Assembly: GCF_001635685.1 (NCBI RefSeq) | Contig: NZ_LWFF01000204.1 | Coordinates: 1-55,969, forward strand | Length of the DNA stretch: 55,969 bases | Direction of reading: 5' to 3' | DNA from: Erythrobacter sp. HI0063 | Lineage (GTDB): Bacteria > Pseudomonadota > Alphaproteobacteria > Sphingomonadales > Sphingomonadaceae | In this document: piece by piece, positions 17,097 through 25,578 of the stretch | Position numbering within the stretch: position 1 is the first letter of the stretch | How the letters are laid out: each line of letters opens with the position of its first letter | Program-made: the position numbers and the translations under genes | Notes under the pieces: generated by a model | The model's database searches: none | What the model was told of the DNA's origin: nothing | What the model saw: only the letters and a program-made list of their open reading frames with translations

Positions 17097-17867
17097 ATGG
17101 CCGAAACGATCGAACAATTGGCGGATGGGTTCTGGCGCATTGCCGGTGAAATGAAGATCGGCGGTGTGGTCGATTTCGGCACCCACGCGTCGCTGGTGCG
17201 GCTCGCCAACGGCAATTTCGTGTTCCTCGACAGCTATACGCTGCCGCCCGACCTGCATCGCGAGGTCATGGGATTGACGAAGGGCGCGACGATCGAAGCG
17301 ATCCTCAATCTCCATCCCTTTCACACGCTCCATTGCGAATGGATGCACGCGGCGTTTCCGGGCGCGGCGCTCTATGGCACGGCGCGGCATCTCGAACGGT
17401 TTCCCGAACTGCCCTGGCAAGAGACGCTGTGCGAGGACGCGGCCTTGGCGGAGCGGTACGGAGCCGATTTCGCCTTCTCTACGCCCGAAGGCGTGCCGCT
17501 CGTGTGCTCGGACGAGAGCGTCCATTTCTCGTCGGTCCTCGCCCTCCACCGCGCGAGCGGGACGCTGCATGTCGACGACACGCTGGTCTATCTCGACAAG
17601 GGCCCTCCGCTTTCCCTGCTGCCGATGAACCGGCGGCTCGGCTTCCATCCGACACTCGAGAAGGCGCTTTACCCCGAGGCCGGGGCTGCCGACCAATTCC
17701 GCGAATGGGCGATCGCGCTGGGAATCGATTGGGCCGAAACGCGCCGCATCGCCGCTGCGCACAATGCCGTGCTGGAGTTGGACAGCGGGGAATTTCCCGA
17801 CCTGATCGGAGCGGCGCTGGGGCGGGTCAAGCCGGTGCTCGACGCGCATCGCCGCACCTACGGATAG
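17097..17867 (+). CDS. metallo-beta-lactamase-fold protein, metal site degenerate
   Basis: 256 residues. The order of elements fits an MBL fold: beta-hairpin start (FWRIAGEMKIGG), then NFVFLDSYTLPPD, NLHPFHTLHCEWM and GAALYGTARH. The usual H-x-H-x-D-H metal motif is replaced by H-P-F-H-T-L-H without the aspartate, as in DUF4336-type relatives, so catalytic activity is uncertain. SD sequence AAGGATAAGG precedes the ATG. Convergent with the SRAP gene, 3 bp away. Confidence 0.72.
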   Translation: MAETIEQLADGFWRIAGEMKIGGVVDFGTHASLVRLANGNFVFLDSYTLPPDLHREVMGLTKGATIEAILNLHPFHTLHCEWMHAAFPGAALYGTARHLERFPELPWQETLCEDAALAERYGADFAFSTPEGVPLVCSDESVHFSSVLALHRASGTLHVDDTLVYLDKGPPLSLLPMNRRLGFHPTLEKALYPEAGAADQFREWAIALGIDWAETRRIAAAHNAVLELDSGEFPDLIGAALGRVKPVLDAHRRTYG

Positions 17868-17870
17868 GGC

Positions 17871-18473
17871 TTAGCGCTTGGTCCACGCCTCGTCGGTTCG
17901 GTCCATCGTCAGTTCGCCGCGCCACGGTACGCACAGTTCCCGCGCCGCTTTGGGCGAGGCATCGGTCCAATGCGCCCAGTCATCCCTCGCCAGCAGCACC
18001 GGCATGCGATCATGGCATTCGGCGGCCAGTCCGGCGGCGTCGGTCATGATCATGGAATAGACGTCGCCCCATTCGTCGCTCGATCGCCAGAGACCCGCCA
18101 CTGCGATGATCTCCGCATCGGGTCGCGCGAACCATGTGCGGGTCTTGCCGCCCTTCGGCCCCTCCGCTTCCGCCCAGGCGGTGAGCGGGATCAGGCAGCG
18201 CCGTTCTTCGAAGCTGTAGCGCCAGAAGAAGCTGTCGAGCTTGTCGGTGCGCGTGTTGTTGACCGGGCGGGGTTTCAGCGTCTGACCGGCCTTGCCCTTC
18301 AACTGCAGGGGGAAGCCCCAATTCATCGAGCGAACGCGGCCCTCGGCGACGACAGGCCCCGGATAGCCGGGATAGACCTCGCTGCCGAAATTCGCGCCGC
18401 CGACAGCGTCCACGGCATCGAACCAAAGCGCGACCTCGTCGACATTCCTGGTCATGCGATAAAGATTGCACAT
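17871..18473 (-). CDS. SRAP (HMCES/YedK) abasic-site processing protein
   Basis: 200 residues. SRAP proteins form a covalent thiazolidine link to abasic sites in single-stranded DNA through the N-terminal cysteine left after Met removal; here the protein begins M-C-N-L-Y. The active-site Asn (in RPVNNTRTDKL), Glu (in PLTAWAEAEG) and His (in CHDRMPVLL) positions can be recognised, though the usual GFYEW block is altered to AWAEAE. Downstream of the decarboxylase gene with a 26-bp gap, so possibly co-transcribed. Confidence 0.88.
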   Translation of the reverse strand: MCNLYRMTRNVDEVALWFDAVDAVGGANFGSEVYPGYPGPVVAEGRVRSMNWGFPLQLKGKAGQTLKPRPVNNTRTDKLDSFFWRYSFEERRCLIPLTAWAEAEGPKGGKTRTWFARPDAEIIAVAGLWRSSDEWGDVYSMIMTDAAGLAAECHDRMPVLLARDDWAHWTDASPKAARELCVPWRGELTMDRTDEAWTKR

Positions 18474-18499
18474 GACCCGACCCTGCCGCGCGGCGCGCT

Positions 18500-19702
18500 C
18501 TACCGCAAGCTCACCACGTTATCGCTCGCCACGCGCGTGCGGCTGCCGTCGTAAAGGCTGGCCATGGGCTCGTCCTCGACCACCACGTGCCGCGTCGCGC
18601 CGAAGCCGTTGAAATCGGTCTTCATCGCCGCGCCATAGGCGCCGAGCATGCCGATCTCGATATAATCGCCCGCCTGGATGTCGGACGGCAGCGGGAACGG
18701 GCCCTGCATGTAATCCGCATCGTCGCAGGTCGGGCCGTAGAAGGCGAAGTCCATTTCGGGCTTGATGAGATCGTCTTCCAGCGCGCGGACCGGGAATTTC
18801 CACGCCACATGCGCGGCATCGAACAGCGCGCCATAGGCACCGTCGTTGATGTACAATTCCTCGCCCCGGCGCTTTTCGACGCGCACGATCAGGCTGCTGT
18901 ATTCCGCACACAGCGCACGACCGGGCTCGCACCACAATTCGGCGTTGTAGGCGATGGGGAGCGCATAGAAGTGCTGGTGGATCAACGCGAAATAGTCTTC
19001 AAGCGGGGGCGGTTCGAGCCCCGGATAGACGCTCGGAAACCCGCCGCCGACATCGATCATGTCGATCACGACCGAAGCCTCGGCAATCGCGGCGCGCGTG
19101 CGGTCGAGCGCCTGCACATACGCGAAGGGCGTCATCGCCTGGCTGCCGACATGGAAGCATACGCCCAGCCAGTCCGCATATTGCCGCGCCTCGCGCAGCA
19201 GGGTCGGCGCCTCGGTCAGGTCGCAGCCGAATTTCGATGCGAGGCTCAATTCGGAATATTCGCTGGAGACGCGCAGACGGATGCAGAGGCGCAGGTCGCG
19301 CGCCGCCGTGCCGTCTTCCGTGCGGGTCGCCGCGACGATCTTCGCCAGCTCTTCGGAGGAATCGAGGCTGAACGTGCGGACGCCGTGTACGAAATACGCT
19401 TCGCGGATTGCACCGGGGGCCTTGATCGGGTGCATGAAGCACAGCACCGCATCGGGCAGCAGACCGCGGACCAGCCGCACTTCGGCGATCGAGGCGACGT
19501 CGTAATGCGTCACGCCATTGTCCCACAATACGCGAATGAGATCGGGCGAGGGATTCGCCTTCACCGCATAGAGCGACTTGCCGGGAAACTTTTCGACGAA
19601 GAACCGCGCCGCCCGCGCCGCTGCATGCGGCCGGTTGAGAATGACGGGCTCGTCCGGCGAAAAGGCGCGAACTACAGACCGGGCGTCAGGAAAATGCGGC
19701 AA
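18500..19702 (-). CDS. ornithine/lysine decarboxylase, alanine-racemase fold
   Basis: PLP enzyme of the fold-III (eukaryote-like) ODC family, 400 residues. The PLP lysine is Lys48 in YAVKANPSP; the glycine-rich phosphate site is IDVGGGFPS; CEPGRALCAE and the catalytic cysteine Cys326 in GPTCDDAD are present. It would make putrescine from ornithine (or cadaverine from lysine), the entry to the polyamine genes next door. The start is a TTG at 19702 preceded by GGGGG; the N-terminus FPDARSVVRAF argues against a later start. A 156-bp structured leader precedes it. Confidence 0.93.
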   Translation of the reverse strand: MPHFPDARSVVRAFSPDEPVILNRPHAAARAARFFVEKFPGKSLYAVKANPSPDLIRVLWDNGVTHYDVASIAEVRLVRGLLPDAVLCFMHPIKAPGAIREAYFVHGVRTFSLDSSEELAKIVAATRTEDGTAARDLRLCIRLRVSSEYSELSLASKFGCDLTEAPTLLREARQYADWLGVCFHVGSQAMTPFAYVQALDRTRAAIAEASVVIDMIDVGGGFPSVYPGLEPPPLEDYFALIHQHFYALPIAYNAELWCEPGRALCAEYSSLIVRVEKRRGEELYINDGAYGALFDAAHVAWKFPVRALEDDLIKPEMDFAFYGPTCDDADYMQGPFPLPSDIQAGDYIEIGMLGAYGAAMKTDFNGFGATRHVVVEDEPMASLYDGSRTRVASDNVVSLR

Positions 19703-19858
19703 TTCAAGGGACCCCCAAAACGGTTAGGTTTCAGACAAGGCTGCCTTGCGGTTCGAGTCCCCTTGGGGCAGCGGAGCGGCGCTTCTAGGGACTGCGCCAT
19801 GAACTGCAAGTGAAATCCGCGAAGCGGCAACTCGCAGGAGTGCAGGGATTCAACGCTG
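19703..19858 (-). promoter_or_regulatory. structured leader of the ornithine decarboxylase gene
   Basis: The gap between the carboxynorspermidine decarboxylase stop and the ODC start can form several hairpins in the minus-strand transcript, including CCGC-TTC-GCGG, GGCGC...GCGCC and CCCC-AA-GGGG. GGGGACT (19756-19762) can pair either with AGTCCC upstream (19788-19793) or with GTCCCTT (19706-19712), which overlaps the ribosome-binding region, so a switch is possible. Its position matches that of the alphaproteobacterial speF leader RNA (Rfam speF), but I cannot verify the match. A 42-codon frame (19672-19800) crosses it. Confidence 0.35.
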
Positions 19859-21031
19859 TCAGGAAAGACGGTTCCGAAATTCCTCGTAACCGAATTCGCG
19901 CACCAGTTCGAGCTGGTCGCTTTCGCTGTCCCACAGCCAGATGGACGGAAGCGGCACCCCGTTGAACGTGTTGGTCTTCACCATCGAATAATGTGCCTGG
20001 TCGAGGAAGGCGACCCGCTGGCCCGGCTGGTTGGGAACGGGCAGCGAATAATCGCCGATCACGTCCCCTGCGAGGCAGGACGGGCCGCCAAGCCTGACGG
20101 GCGCCTCGCCCGGCTGTTCGCCCAGCATCGCGGGGCGGTACGGCGCTTCGATCACGTCGGGCATGTGGCAGGTGGCCGACACGTCGAGAATCGCGAAGGG
20201 CACTTCGTTCGTGCCGTTATCGAGAATGGTGCCGACGAGAATGCCCGCATCGAGCGCCACGGCCTCGCCCGGTTCGAGATAGATCTCGGCGCCCGAATCC
20301 TCCTTCGCATCCTTCAGGAATTCGACCAATTCGTCGCGCTGGTAATCGGCGCGGGTGATGTGATGGCCGCCGCCCATATTGATCCATTTCAACTGGCCGA
20401 ACCACGGCTCGATCGCGTCGAACACCTTGTCCCAGGTCCGATGCAGCGGCTCGAAATCCTGCTCGCAAAGATTGTGGAAATGGATCCCGTCGATCCCCTC
20501 CATCATTTCGGGCGTCAATTGGTCGATCGGGAAACCGAGGCGGCTGCCCGGGCTAGACGGGTCGTAGCGCGGTACCTCCCCGGTGGGGACCTGCGGGTTG
20601 ATGCGCAGGCCGACATCGAAATCCTGCCCCGCCGCACGTGCATTTTCGAGGATCAGCGTGGCGCGCTCGATCTGCTGCGGGGAATTGAAGATGACGTGAT
20701 CGGACAGGCGGATGACCTCGTCGAGGTCTTCGGGCTTGTAAGCCGCGCAATAGGTGCTGATCTCGCCATCGTAGAATTCGGACGCCAGCCGCGCTTCGTA
20801 AAGGCCGGAGGTGCAGACCCCGTCGAGATATTCCCCGACGATCGGCGCGGCGGAAAACATGCTGAACGCCTTCAGGGCGGACAGCATCTTGATATCCGCC
20901 GCGTCGCGAATGTCCGCCAGCACCTGACAATTCGCGCGCAGCTTCGCGGCGTCGACGACGAAAGCGGGGCTGTCGACGCGGTTCAGATCGAATTGGGCGA
21001 AAGCCCCCGGATCGCCGGCTCTGGTTTCCAT
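19859..21031 (-). CDS. nspC: carboxynorspermidine/carboxyspermidine decarboxylase
   Basis: PLP-dependent fold-III decarboxylase, 390 residues, that removes CO2 from carboxy(nor)spermidine to give (nor)spermidine. The PLP lysine is Lys54 in LSALKAFSMF. IHFHNLCEQD, MGGGHHITRADY, LEPGEAV and the late GPSCLAGDVIGDYS block with the catalytic cysteine are all characteristic. The chosen ATG at 21031 shares its A with the stop of the methyltransferase gene (TGATG); a start 18 nt upstream is less likely. Confidence 0.95.
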   Translation of the reverse strand: METRAGDPGAFAQFDLNRVDSPAFVVDAAKLRANCQVLADIRDAADIKMLSALKAFSMFSAAPIVGEYLDGVCTSGLYEARLASEFYDGEISTYCAAYKPEDLDEVIRLSDHVIFNSPQQIERATLILENARAAGQDFDVGLRINPQVPTGEVPRYDPSSPGSRLGFPIDQLTPEMMEGIDGIHFHNLCEQDFEPLHRTWDKVFDAIEPWFGQLKWINMGGGHHITRADYQRDELVEFLKDAKEDSGAEIYLEPGEAVALDAGILVGTILDNGTNEVPFAILDVSATCHMPDVIEAPYRPAMLGEQPGEAPVRLGGPSCLAGDVIGDYSLPVPNQPGQRVAFLDQAHYSMVKTNTFNGVPLPSIWLWDSESDQLELVREFGYEEFRNRLS

Positions 21032-21771
21032 CAGTCTTTGTACCCCCACACCCCGAACATCAGATCGGCGAGATAAATCCCCTCAATCGATTGCTCTTTC
21101 TCAAGCTGTTCGAGCAATTCTTCGTATTCCTGGCGGGATAACAGCGATGCTGCGTCGATCCGCGATTTCGACATTCGCAACATATCCGCAAGCGGATACG
21201 GATTGTCGGGAGTATGGGTCAACACTGCGGTGCGCGCATTGCGCCGGGTCAAACCCGCCTCGTCGAACATTTCGAAAAGCTTAGGCCCCAGCCGGGTCTG
21301 CGCTCCTTCATGTTCCAGCATGGCTTGAGCAAGGTCTCTGCCACGATCAAAGGCAGGATGATTGTGGTTGCCGGAATAACGAAACGCGAAGTCGTGTTCG
21401 TGTGCGATAAAAACGCCGCCGGGCTTCAGGTGCTCGGATAACGCTTTCACCGCCTCCAGCGGATTTGGGAGGTACATCAGCACTCGCCGCCCGAACATTG
21501 CATCATATCTACCAAGGTCTTCAGGCAAAGCAGTAAGATCTATCTGGCGGAACTTCACATTTGCAACGCCCCTCGCCTCGGCCTCGGCTCTCGCATTTTC
21601 GATCGATTCGGGGCCGCTATCGACGCCCGTCACCGAACCTTCGGAGCCGACGATCTTTGCCAGTTCGAAGGTGACAGCCCCCGAACCACAACCGAAATCG
21701 AGAACGGCTGCGCCTTTTTTTATCCCGATGGATCGAAGAATCCGACGCGTGAAATCACCGCCGATGTCCAC
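21031..21771 (-). CDS. class I SAM-dependent methyltransferase in the polyamine operon
   Basis: 246 residues. Motif I is VLDFGCGSGAV (about 23-33), motif II ends VTGVDSGPESI, and the motif IV region is YDAMFGRRVLMYLPNP, giving a Rossmann-like methyltransferase of the UbiE/Methyltransf_11 type. Its substrate is not identifiable. It starts with GTG 3 bp after the carboxynorspermidine synthase stop and its stop overlaps the nspC start, so it is fully embedded in the operon. The gene is visibly more A+T-rich than its neighbours, which suggests later acquisition. A polyamine or polyamine-related substrate is a guess from context. Confidence 0.85.
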   Translation of the reverse strand: MDIGGDFTRRILRSIGIKKGAAVLDFGCGSGAVTFELAKIVGSEGSVTGVDSGPESIENARAEAEARGVANVKFRQIDLTALPEDLGRYDAMFGRRVLMYLPNPLEAVKALSEHLKPGGVFIAHEHDFAFRYSGNHNHPAFDRGRDLAQAMLEHEGAQTRLGPKLFEMFDEAGLTRRNARTAVLTHTPDNPYPLADMLRMSKSRIDAASLLSRQEYEELLEQLEKEQSIEGIYLADLMFGVWGYKD

Positions 21772-21774
21772 CGA

Positions 21775-22986
21775 CTAGAAATCCACCGGCCCGTCGAGCT
21801 CCTTGACCTGCCAGGGCAGACCGTGATCGTTGAGCATGTCCATGAAGGGATCGGGGTCCATCTGCTCCATGTTGAAGACGCCATCGCCTTCCCATGTGCC
21901 CTGCACCATCATGGCCGAGCCGATCATGGCAGGCACGCCGGTGGTGTAGCTGACCGCCTGATTGCCGGTTTCCTCGTAAGCCTTTTCGTGGCTGCAGATA
22001 TTGTTGATGTAGAAGGTCTTCTCGCCCGAACCGTCCAGCGCCTCGCCGGTGGCGATGACGCCGATATTGGTGTTGCCCTTGGTCGTCTCGCCCAGCGTTT
22101 CGGGCTTGGGCAGCACGGCGGCGAGGAACTGGAGCGGGATGATCTCCTTGCCCTGATACTTGACCGGATCGATCCGCGTCATGCCGACATTCTGCAGCAC
22201 GGTCAGATGCTTGATATATTCATCGCCGAACGTCATCCAGAAGCGCGCGCGCTCCAATTCCGGATTGAACTTGGCGAGGCTTTCAAGCTCCTCGTGATAC
22301 ATCATGTACATGTTCTTCTTGCCGACCGCCTCGAAGTCGAACTCGACCTTCTTAGCCATGGCGGGCGTCTCGACGAATTCGCCGTTTTCCCAGTGGCGGG
22401 CAGGCGCGGTCACTTCGCGGATATTGATCTCGGGATTGAAATTGGTGGCGAAGGCCTGGCCGTGATCGCCGCCATTGCAGTCCAGAATGTCGAGCTGGCG
22501 GATGCTCTTCAGCTTATGCTTCTTGAGCCACATGGTGAAGACGCTGGTGACCCCCGGATCAAAGCCCGACCCGAGCAAGGCCATCAGCCCCGCTTCCTTG
22601 AAACGGTCGTGATAGGCCCACTGCCAGTGATATTCGAACTTGGCCTCGTCCTTGGGCTCGTAATTCGCCGTATCGAGATAATCGACGCCCGCCTCGAGGC
22701 AAGCATCCATGATCGGCAGGTCCTGATAAGGAAGCGCCAGATTGACGACGAGGCTGGGTTCGATCTTGCGGATCAGATTGACCATCGCCGGGACTTCTTC
22801 GGCGTCGATCTCATAGGTCGCGACATCGACGCCGGTGCGCTCTTTCACGCTCTTTGCAATGCTGTCGCATTTCGATTTCGTGCGGCTTGCAAGGTGGATG
22901 TCCGAAAAGATGGCCTTGTTCATCGCCATCTTGTGGACGCACACGCTGCTGACGCCGCCCGCGCCGATTACCAGGACTTTCGACAT
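21775..22986 (-). CDS. carboxynorspermidine/carboxyspermidine synthase (saccharopine dehydrogenase family)
   Basis: 403 residues. The enzyme reductively condenses aspartate semialdehyde with putrescine (or diaminopropane) using NADPH. The dinucleotide-binding loop VLVIGAGGVSSVCVHK is at the N-terminus; VNLALPYQDLPIMDACLEAGV, YLDTANYEP and GSGFDPGVTSVF are typical of this Lys1-like subgroup. With nspC and ODC it completes a SAM-decarboxylase-independent route to spermidine. First gene of the minus-strand polyamine run, divergent from the dehydratase gene. Confidence 0.95.
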   Translation of the reverse strand: MSKVLVIGAGGVSSVCVHKMAMNKAIFSDIHLASRTKSKCDSIAKSVKERTGVDVATYEIDAEEVPAMVNLIRKIEPSLVVNLALPYQDLPIMDACLEAGVDYLDTANYEPKDEAKFEYHWQWAYHDRFKEAGLMALLGSGFDPGVTSVFTMWLKKHKLKSIRQLDILDCNGGDHGQAFATNFNPEINIREVTAPARHWENGEFVETPAMAKKVEFDFEAVGKKNMYMMYHEELESLAKFNPELERARFWMTFGDEYIKHLTVLQNVGMTRIDPVKYQGKEIIPLQFLAAVLPKPETLGETTKGNTNIGVIATGEALDGSGEKTFYINNICSHEKAYEETGNQAVSYTTGVPAMIGSAMMVQGTWEGDGVFNMEQMDPDPFMDMLNDHGLPWQVKELDGPVDF

Positions 22987-23047
22987 TTTGCGCTTCTCCG
23001 TATTCGAATCTTGCCGGCTCCCTAGCGAAATGCGCTAGGTGCGCCAA

Positions 23048-24031
23048 ATGATCCAAAGCGAAGATTTGCCCGTCGCCCCCGTTTCCGAGCAGATGCCGAC
23101 CCGTGTCGGCGTGCTGGCCGCCGCACGCTCGATCGCCGAAATCCTTCCGCCGACACCCTTGCTCCCCGTCGAAATCGGCGGTGTTCGCTGCCATGTGAAG
23201 GCGGAGAGCCTGCAACCGATCGGCGCTTTCAAGATCCGCGGCGGATGGTGGCGGCTCGCCAACCTTTCCGACGAGGAGCGCGCGCGCGGCGTGGTCGCGG
23301 TGTCGAGCGGCAATCACGCGCAGGGCGTCGCCTGGGCGGCGCGACGGTTGGGGATCAAGGCCACGATCGTGATGCCACGCAACGCGCCCCAGGTGAAACT
23401 GGACGCGACGCGCGCTTTGGGCGCCGAGATCGTGCTGTACGAGCGCCCCGGCGAGGACCGTGACGAGGTTGCAGCCCTATTGGTCGAGGAAAGCGGCGCG
23501 ACGCTGGTCCATGCTTTCGGGGATCCGTGGGTGATCGAAGGCCAAGGCAGCGCGGGCGTGGAAATCGCATCTCAGCTCGGCCAGACGCCCGATCGCATCC
23601 TCGTATGCTGCGGCGGCGGCGGCCTTGCGGCGGGGCTGTCGCTCGCCTGCCCCGACAGCGCGATCCATGTCGTGGAGCCGGAAGGCTGGGACATGGTCGG
23701 AAAAGCACTGGAAACAGGCGAGATCGTGCGCGTCGGCGACAATCCGCCCTCCACCATCTGCGACGCACTCCAGCCCGATGCTACCAAGCCGATCAATCTC
23801 GCGGTCCTGAAGGATCGCGCCGAACCAAGCGTAACGGTGACCGATGCCGAAATCCGCGCAGCGCAGCGGTTCGCCTTTTCCAATCTCAATCTTGTCGTCG
23901 AACCCGGCGGCGCGGCGGCGCTGGCAGCGGCGCTCGCGGGGAAAGTGCCGCCGAGCGAAAACTCGGTAATCATGGTCACCGGCGGCAATTGCGACCCGGC
24001 GCGGTTCGCCGAAACTCTCACCAGCGATTGA
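23048..24031 (+). CDS. threonine/serine dehydratase, PLP fold II
   Basis: About 327 residues. The PLP lysine lies in GAFKIRGG, the substrate loop is SSGNHAQG, and the phosphate-binding glycine loop is CCGGGGLAAG. There is no C-terminal ACT domain, so it is not the allosteric biosynthetic IlvA; it may be a catabolic threonine/serine dehydratase or serine racemase-like enzyme. The ATG at 23048 was chosen; an in-frame GTG at 23039 is possible. Confidence 0.88.
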   Translation: MIQSEDLPVAPVSEQMPTRVGVLAAARSIAEILPPTPLLPVEIGGVRCHVKAESLQPIGAFKIRGGWWRLANLSDEERARGVVAVSSGNHAQGVAWAARRLGIKATIVMPRNAPQVKLDATRALGAEIVLYERPGEDRDEVAALLVEESGATLVHAFGDPWVIEGQGSAGVEIASQLGQTPDRILVCCGGGGLAAGLSLACPDSAIHVVEPEGWDMVGKALETGEIVRVGDNPPSTICDALQPDATKPINLAVLKDRAEPSVTVTDAEIRAAQRFAFSNLNLVVEPGGAAALAAALAGKVPPSENSVIMVTGGNCDPARFAETLTSD

Positions 24032-24079
24032 CAGCCCTTCGCGCGGCCCTAGTTTCGCGCGCAACAGGGAGAAAATTCA

Positions 24080-24523
24080 ATGCAGGCTCAAATGCTCGCA
24101 CCCGCCGCCGTGCTGGTCGCCTGGTCGCTGGTCATGCTGTTCTGGATGGCGTTCACGCGTCTGCCGGCGATGTCCAAGGGCGGAGGATTGAAAAACGCCA
24201 AGCCCGGCGGGCGTGGCCAGGATCTCGAAGGCGTGATTCCGGACAGGATCAATTGGAAGGCGCATAATTACGCCCATCTGATGGAACAGCCGACGGTCTT
24301 CTACGCCGCCGTGGTCATCATCGCGATCATGGGCCCCGGTGCGCTCGATCCGGTGTTCGCCTGGATTTATGTCGCGATCAGGATCGTGCACTCGATCTGG
24401 CAGGCGACCGTCAATATCGTCTCGGTGCGCTTCCTGCTGTTCCTGCTCTCGACGCTGGCGCTTATCTGCCTCGCCTGGCGCGCGGTGGCGCTGACGCTGT
24501 TCGCGGACCCAACGCTGCTCTAG
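24080..24523 (+). CDS. MAPEG family membrane protein
   Basis: 147 residues with four hydrophobic helices (about 7-27, 72-92, 94-110, 112-140). The loop R-x2-N-W-K-A-H-N-Y-A-H-L is close to the MAPEG pattern 'R..NA..N..E', placing it with bacterial glutathione/eicosanoid-type membrane proteins. Substrate unknown. SD GGGAG precedes the ATG by 8 nt. Confidence 0.82.
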   Translation: MQAQMLAPAAVLVAWSLVMLFWMAFTRLPAMSKGGGLKNAKPGGRGQDLEGVIPDRINWKAHNYAHLMEQPTVFYAAVVIIAIMGPGALDPVFAWIYVAIRIVHSIWQATVNIVSVRFLLFLLSTLALICLAWRAVALTLFADPTLL

Positions 24524-24525
24524 CG

Positions 24526-25512
24526 CTACTCCGCCGCTTCCACCTCTTCCACATGACCGTCGAGCTCGATTTCGAGCCCGGCCAGGAAGCGTTCGGCGTC
24601 GAGCGCCGCCATGCAGCCCGTGCCCGCCGCAGTGACGGCCTGGCGATAGGTGTGGTCCATCACATCTCCGCAGGCGAAGACGCCGGGGATTTCAGTGCGC
24701 GGCGTACCAGGTTCGACAACGACATAGCCGCCATCGTCGAGCGGCAGCTTGCCCTTCACCAGCTCGGTGGCAGGTGCATGGCCGATCGCGACGAAGGCAC
24801 CATCCACCTTCAGGTCGCTGCTCGACCCGTCGACCGTGTCGCGCAGTGCCAGATGCGTGAGCCCGCCCGCCAGCGGATCGCCTTCGAATCGCTCGACCGC
24901 CTTGTTCCAGAGAACGGTGATCTTGGGATGCTTCAGCAGCCGGTCCTGCAGGATCTTCTCGGCGCGCAATTCCTCGCGGCGGTGGATCAGCGTCACGTCG
25001 TCGGAATGATTGGTGAGGTAGAGCGCTTCCTCGACAGCGGTGTTGCCGCCGCCGATCACGGCCACCTTCTTGCCGCGATAGAAGAACCCGTCGCAGGTCG
25101 CGCAGGCCGACACGCCCTTGCCGCCCAGTTCCTGTTCGCCCGGAACGCCGAGCCATTTCGCCTGCGCGCCCGTAGCGATCACCAGCGCATCGCCGATATA
25201 TTCGTCCCCGCTGTCGCCGATTGCGCGAAAAGGGCTGCCGTTTTCGAGATCGATCTCGACGATCGTGTCCCACAGCATCCGCGTGCCGACATGTTCGGCC
25301 TGCGCCTTCATCTCTTCCATCAGCCAGGGGCCCTGCACCACGTCGCGAAAGCCGGGATAATTCTCGACATCGGTGGTGATCGTCAGCTGTCCACCGGGCT
25401 GGAGGCCCTGGACCACGATCGGCTCCATCATAGCCCGCGCGCCATAGATCGCGGCGGAATAACCCGCCGGGCCGGAACCGATGATGAGGAGCTTGGTGCG
25501 ATGGGTAGCCAT
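24526..25512 (-). CDS. trxB: thioredoxin reductase
   Basis: NADPH-dependent flavoenzyme that reduces thioredoxin, 328 residues. FAD loop IIGSGPAGYSAAIY at the N-terminus; redox-active CATC at residues 137-140 followed by DG; NADPH loop VIGGGNTAVEEA; C-terminal FAD block GVFACGDVMDHTYRQAVTAAG. Convergent with the MAPEG gene, with only 2 bp between stops. Confidence 0.97.
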   Translation of the reverse strand: MATHRTKLLIIGSGPAGYSAAIYGARAMMEPIVVQGLQPGGQLTITTDVENYPGFRDVVQGPWLMEEMKAQAEHVGTRMLWDTIVEIDLENGSPFRAIGDSGDEYIGDALVIATGAQAKWLGVPGEQELGGKGVSACATCDGFFYRGKKVAVIGGGNTAVEEALYLTNHSDDVTLIHRREELRAEKILQDRLLKHPKITVLWNKAVERFEGDPLAGGLTHLALRDTVDGSSSDLKVDGAFVAIGHAPATELVKGKLPLDDGGYVVVEPGTPRTEIPGVFACGDVMDHTYRQAVTAAGTGCMAALDAERFLAGLEIELDGHVEEVEAAE

Positions 25513-25578
25513 GAAAAATCTCTTACGAAGGTCTGTCGAAGTGTCTGGGCCGCTATATGGGAAGCGGGGCCGCTCTTG

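Noticed and set aside
19741..19770. tRNA T-loop-like GGTTCGAGTCCCC on the plus strand
   Set aside because: The flanking bases do not form a full T stem, and no D or anticodon arm or acceptor stem can be built; it is part of the ODC leader.
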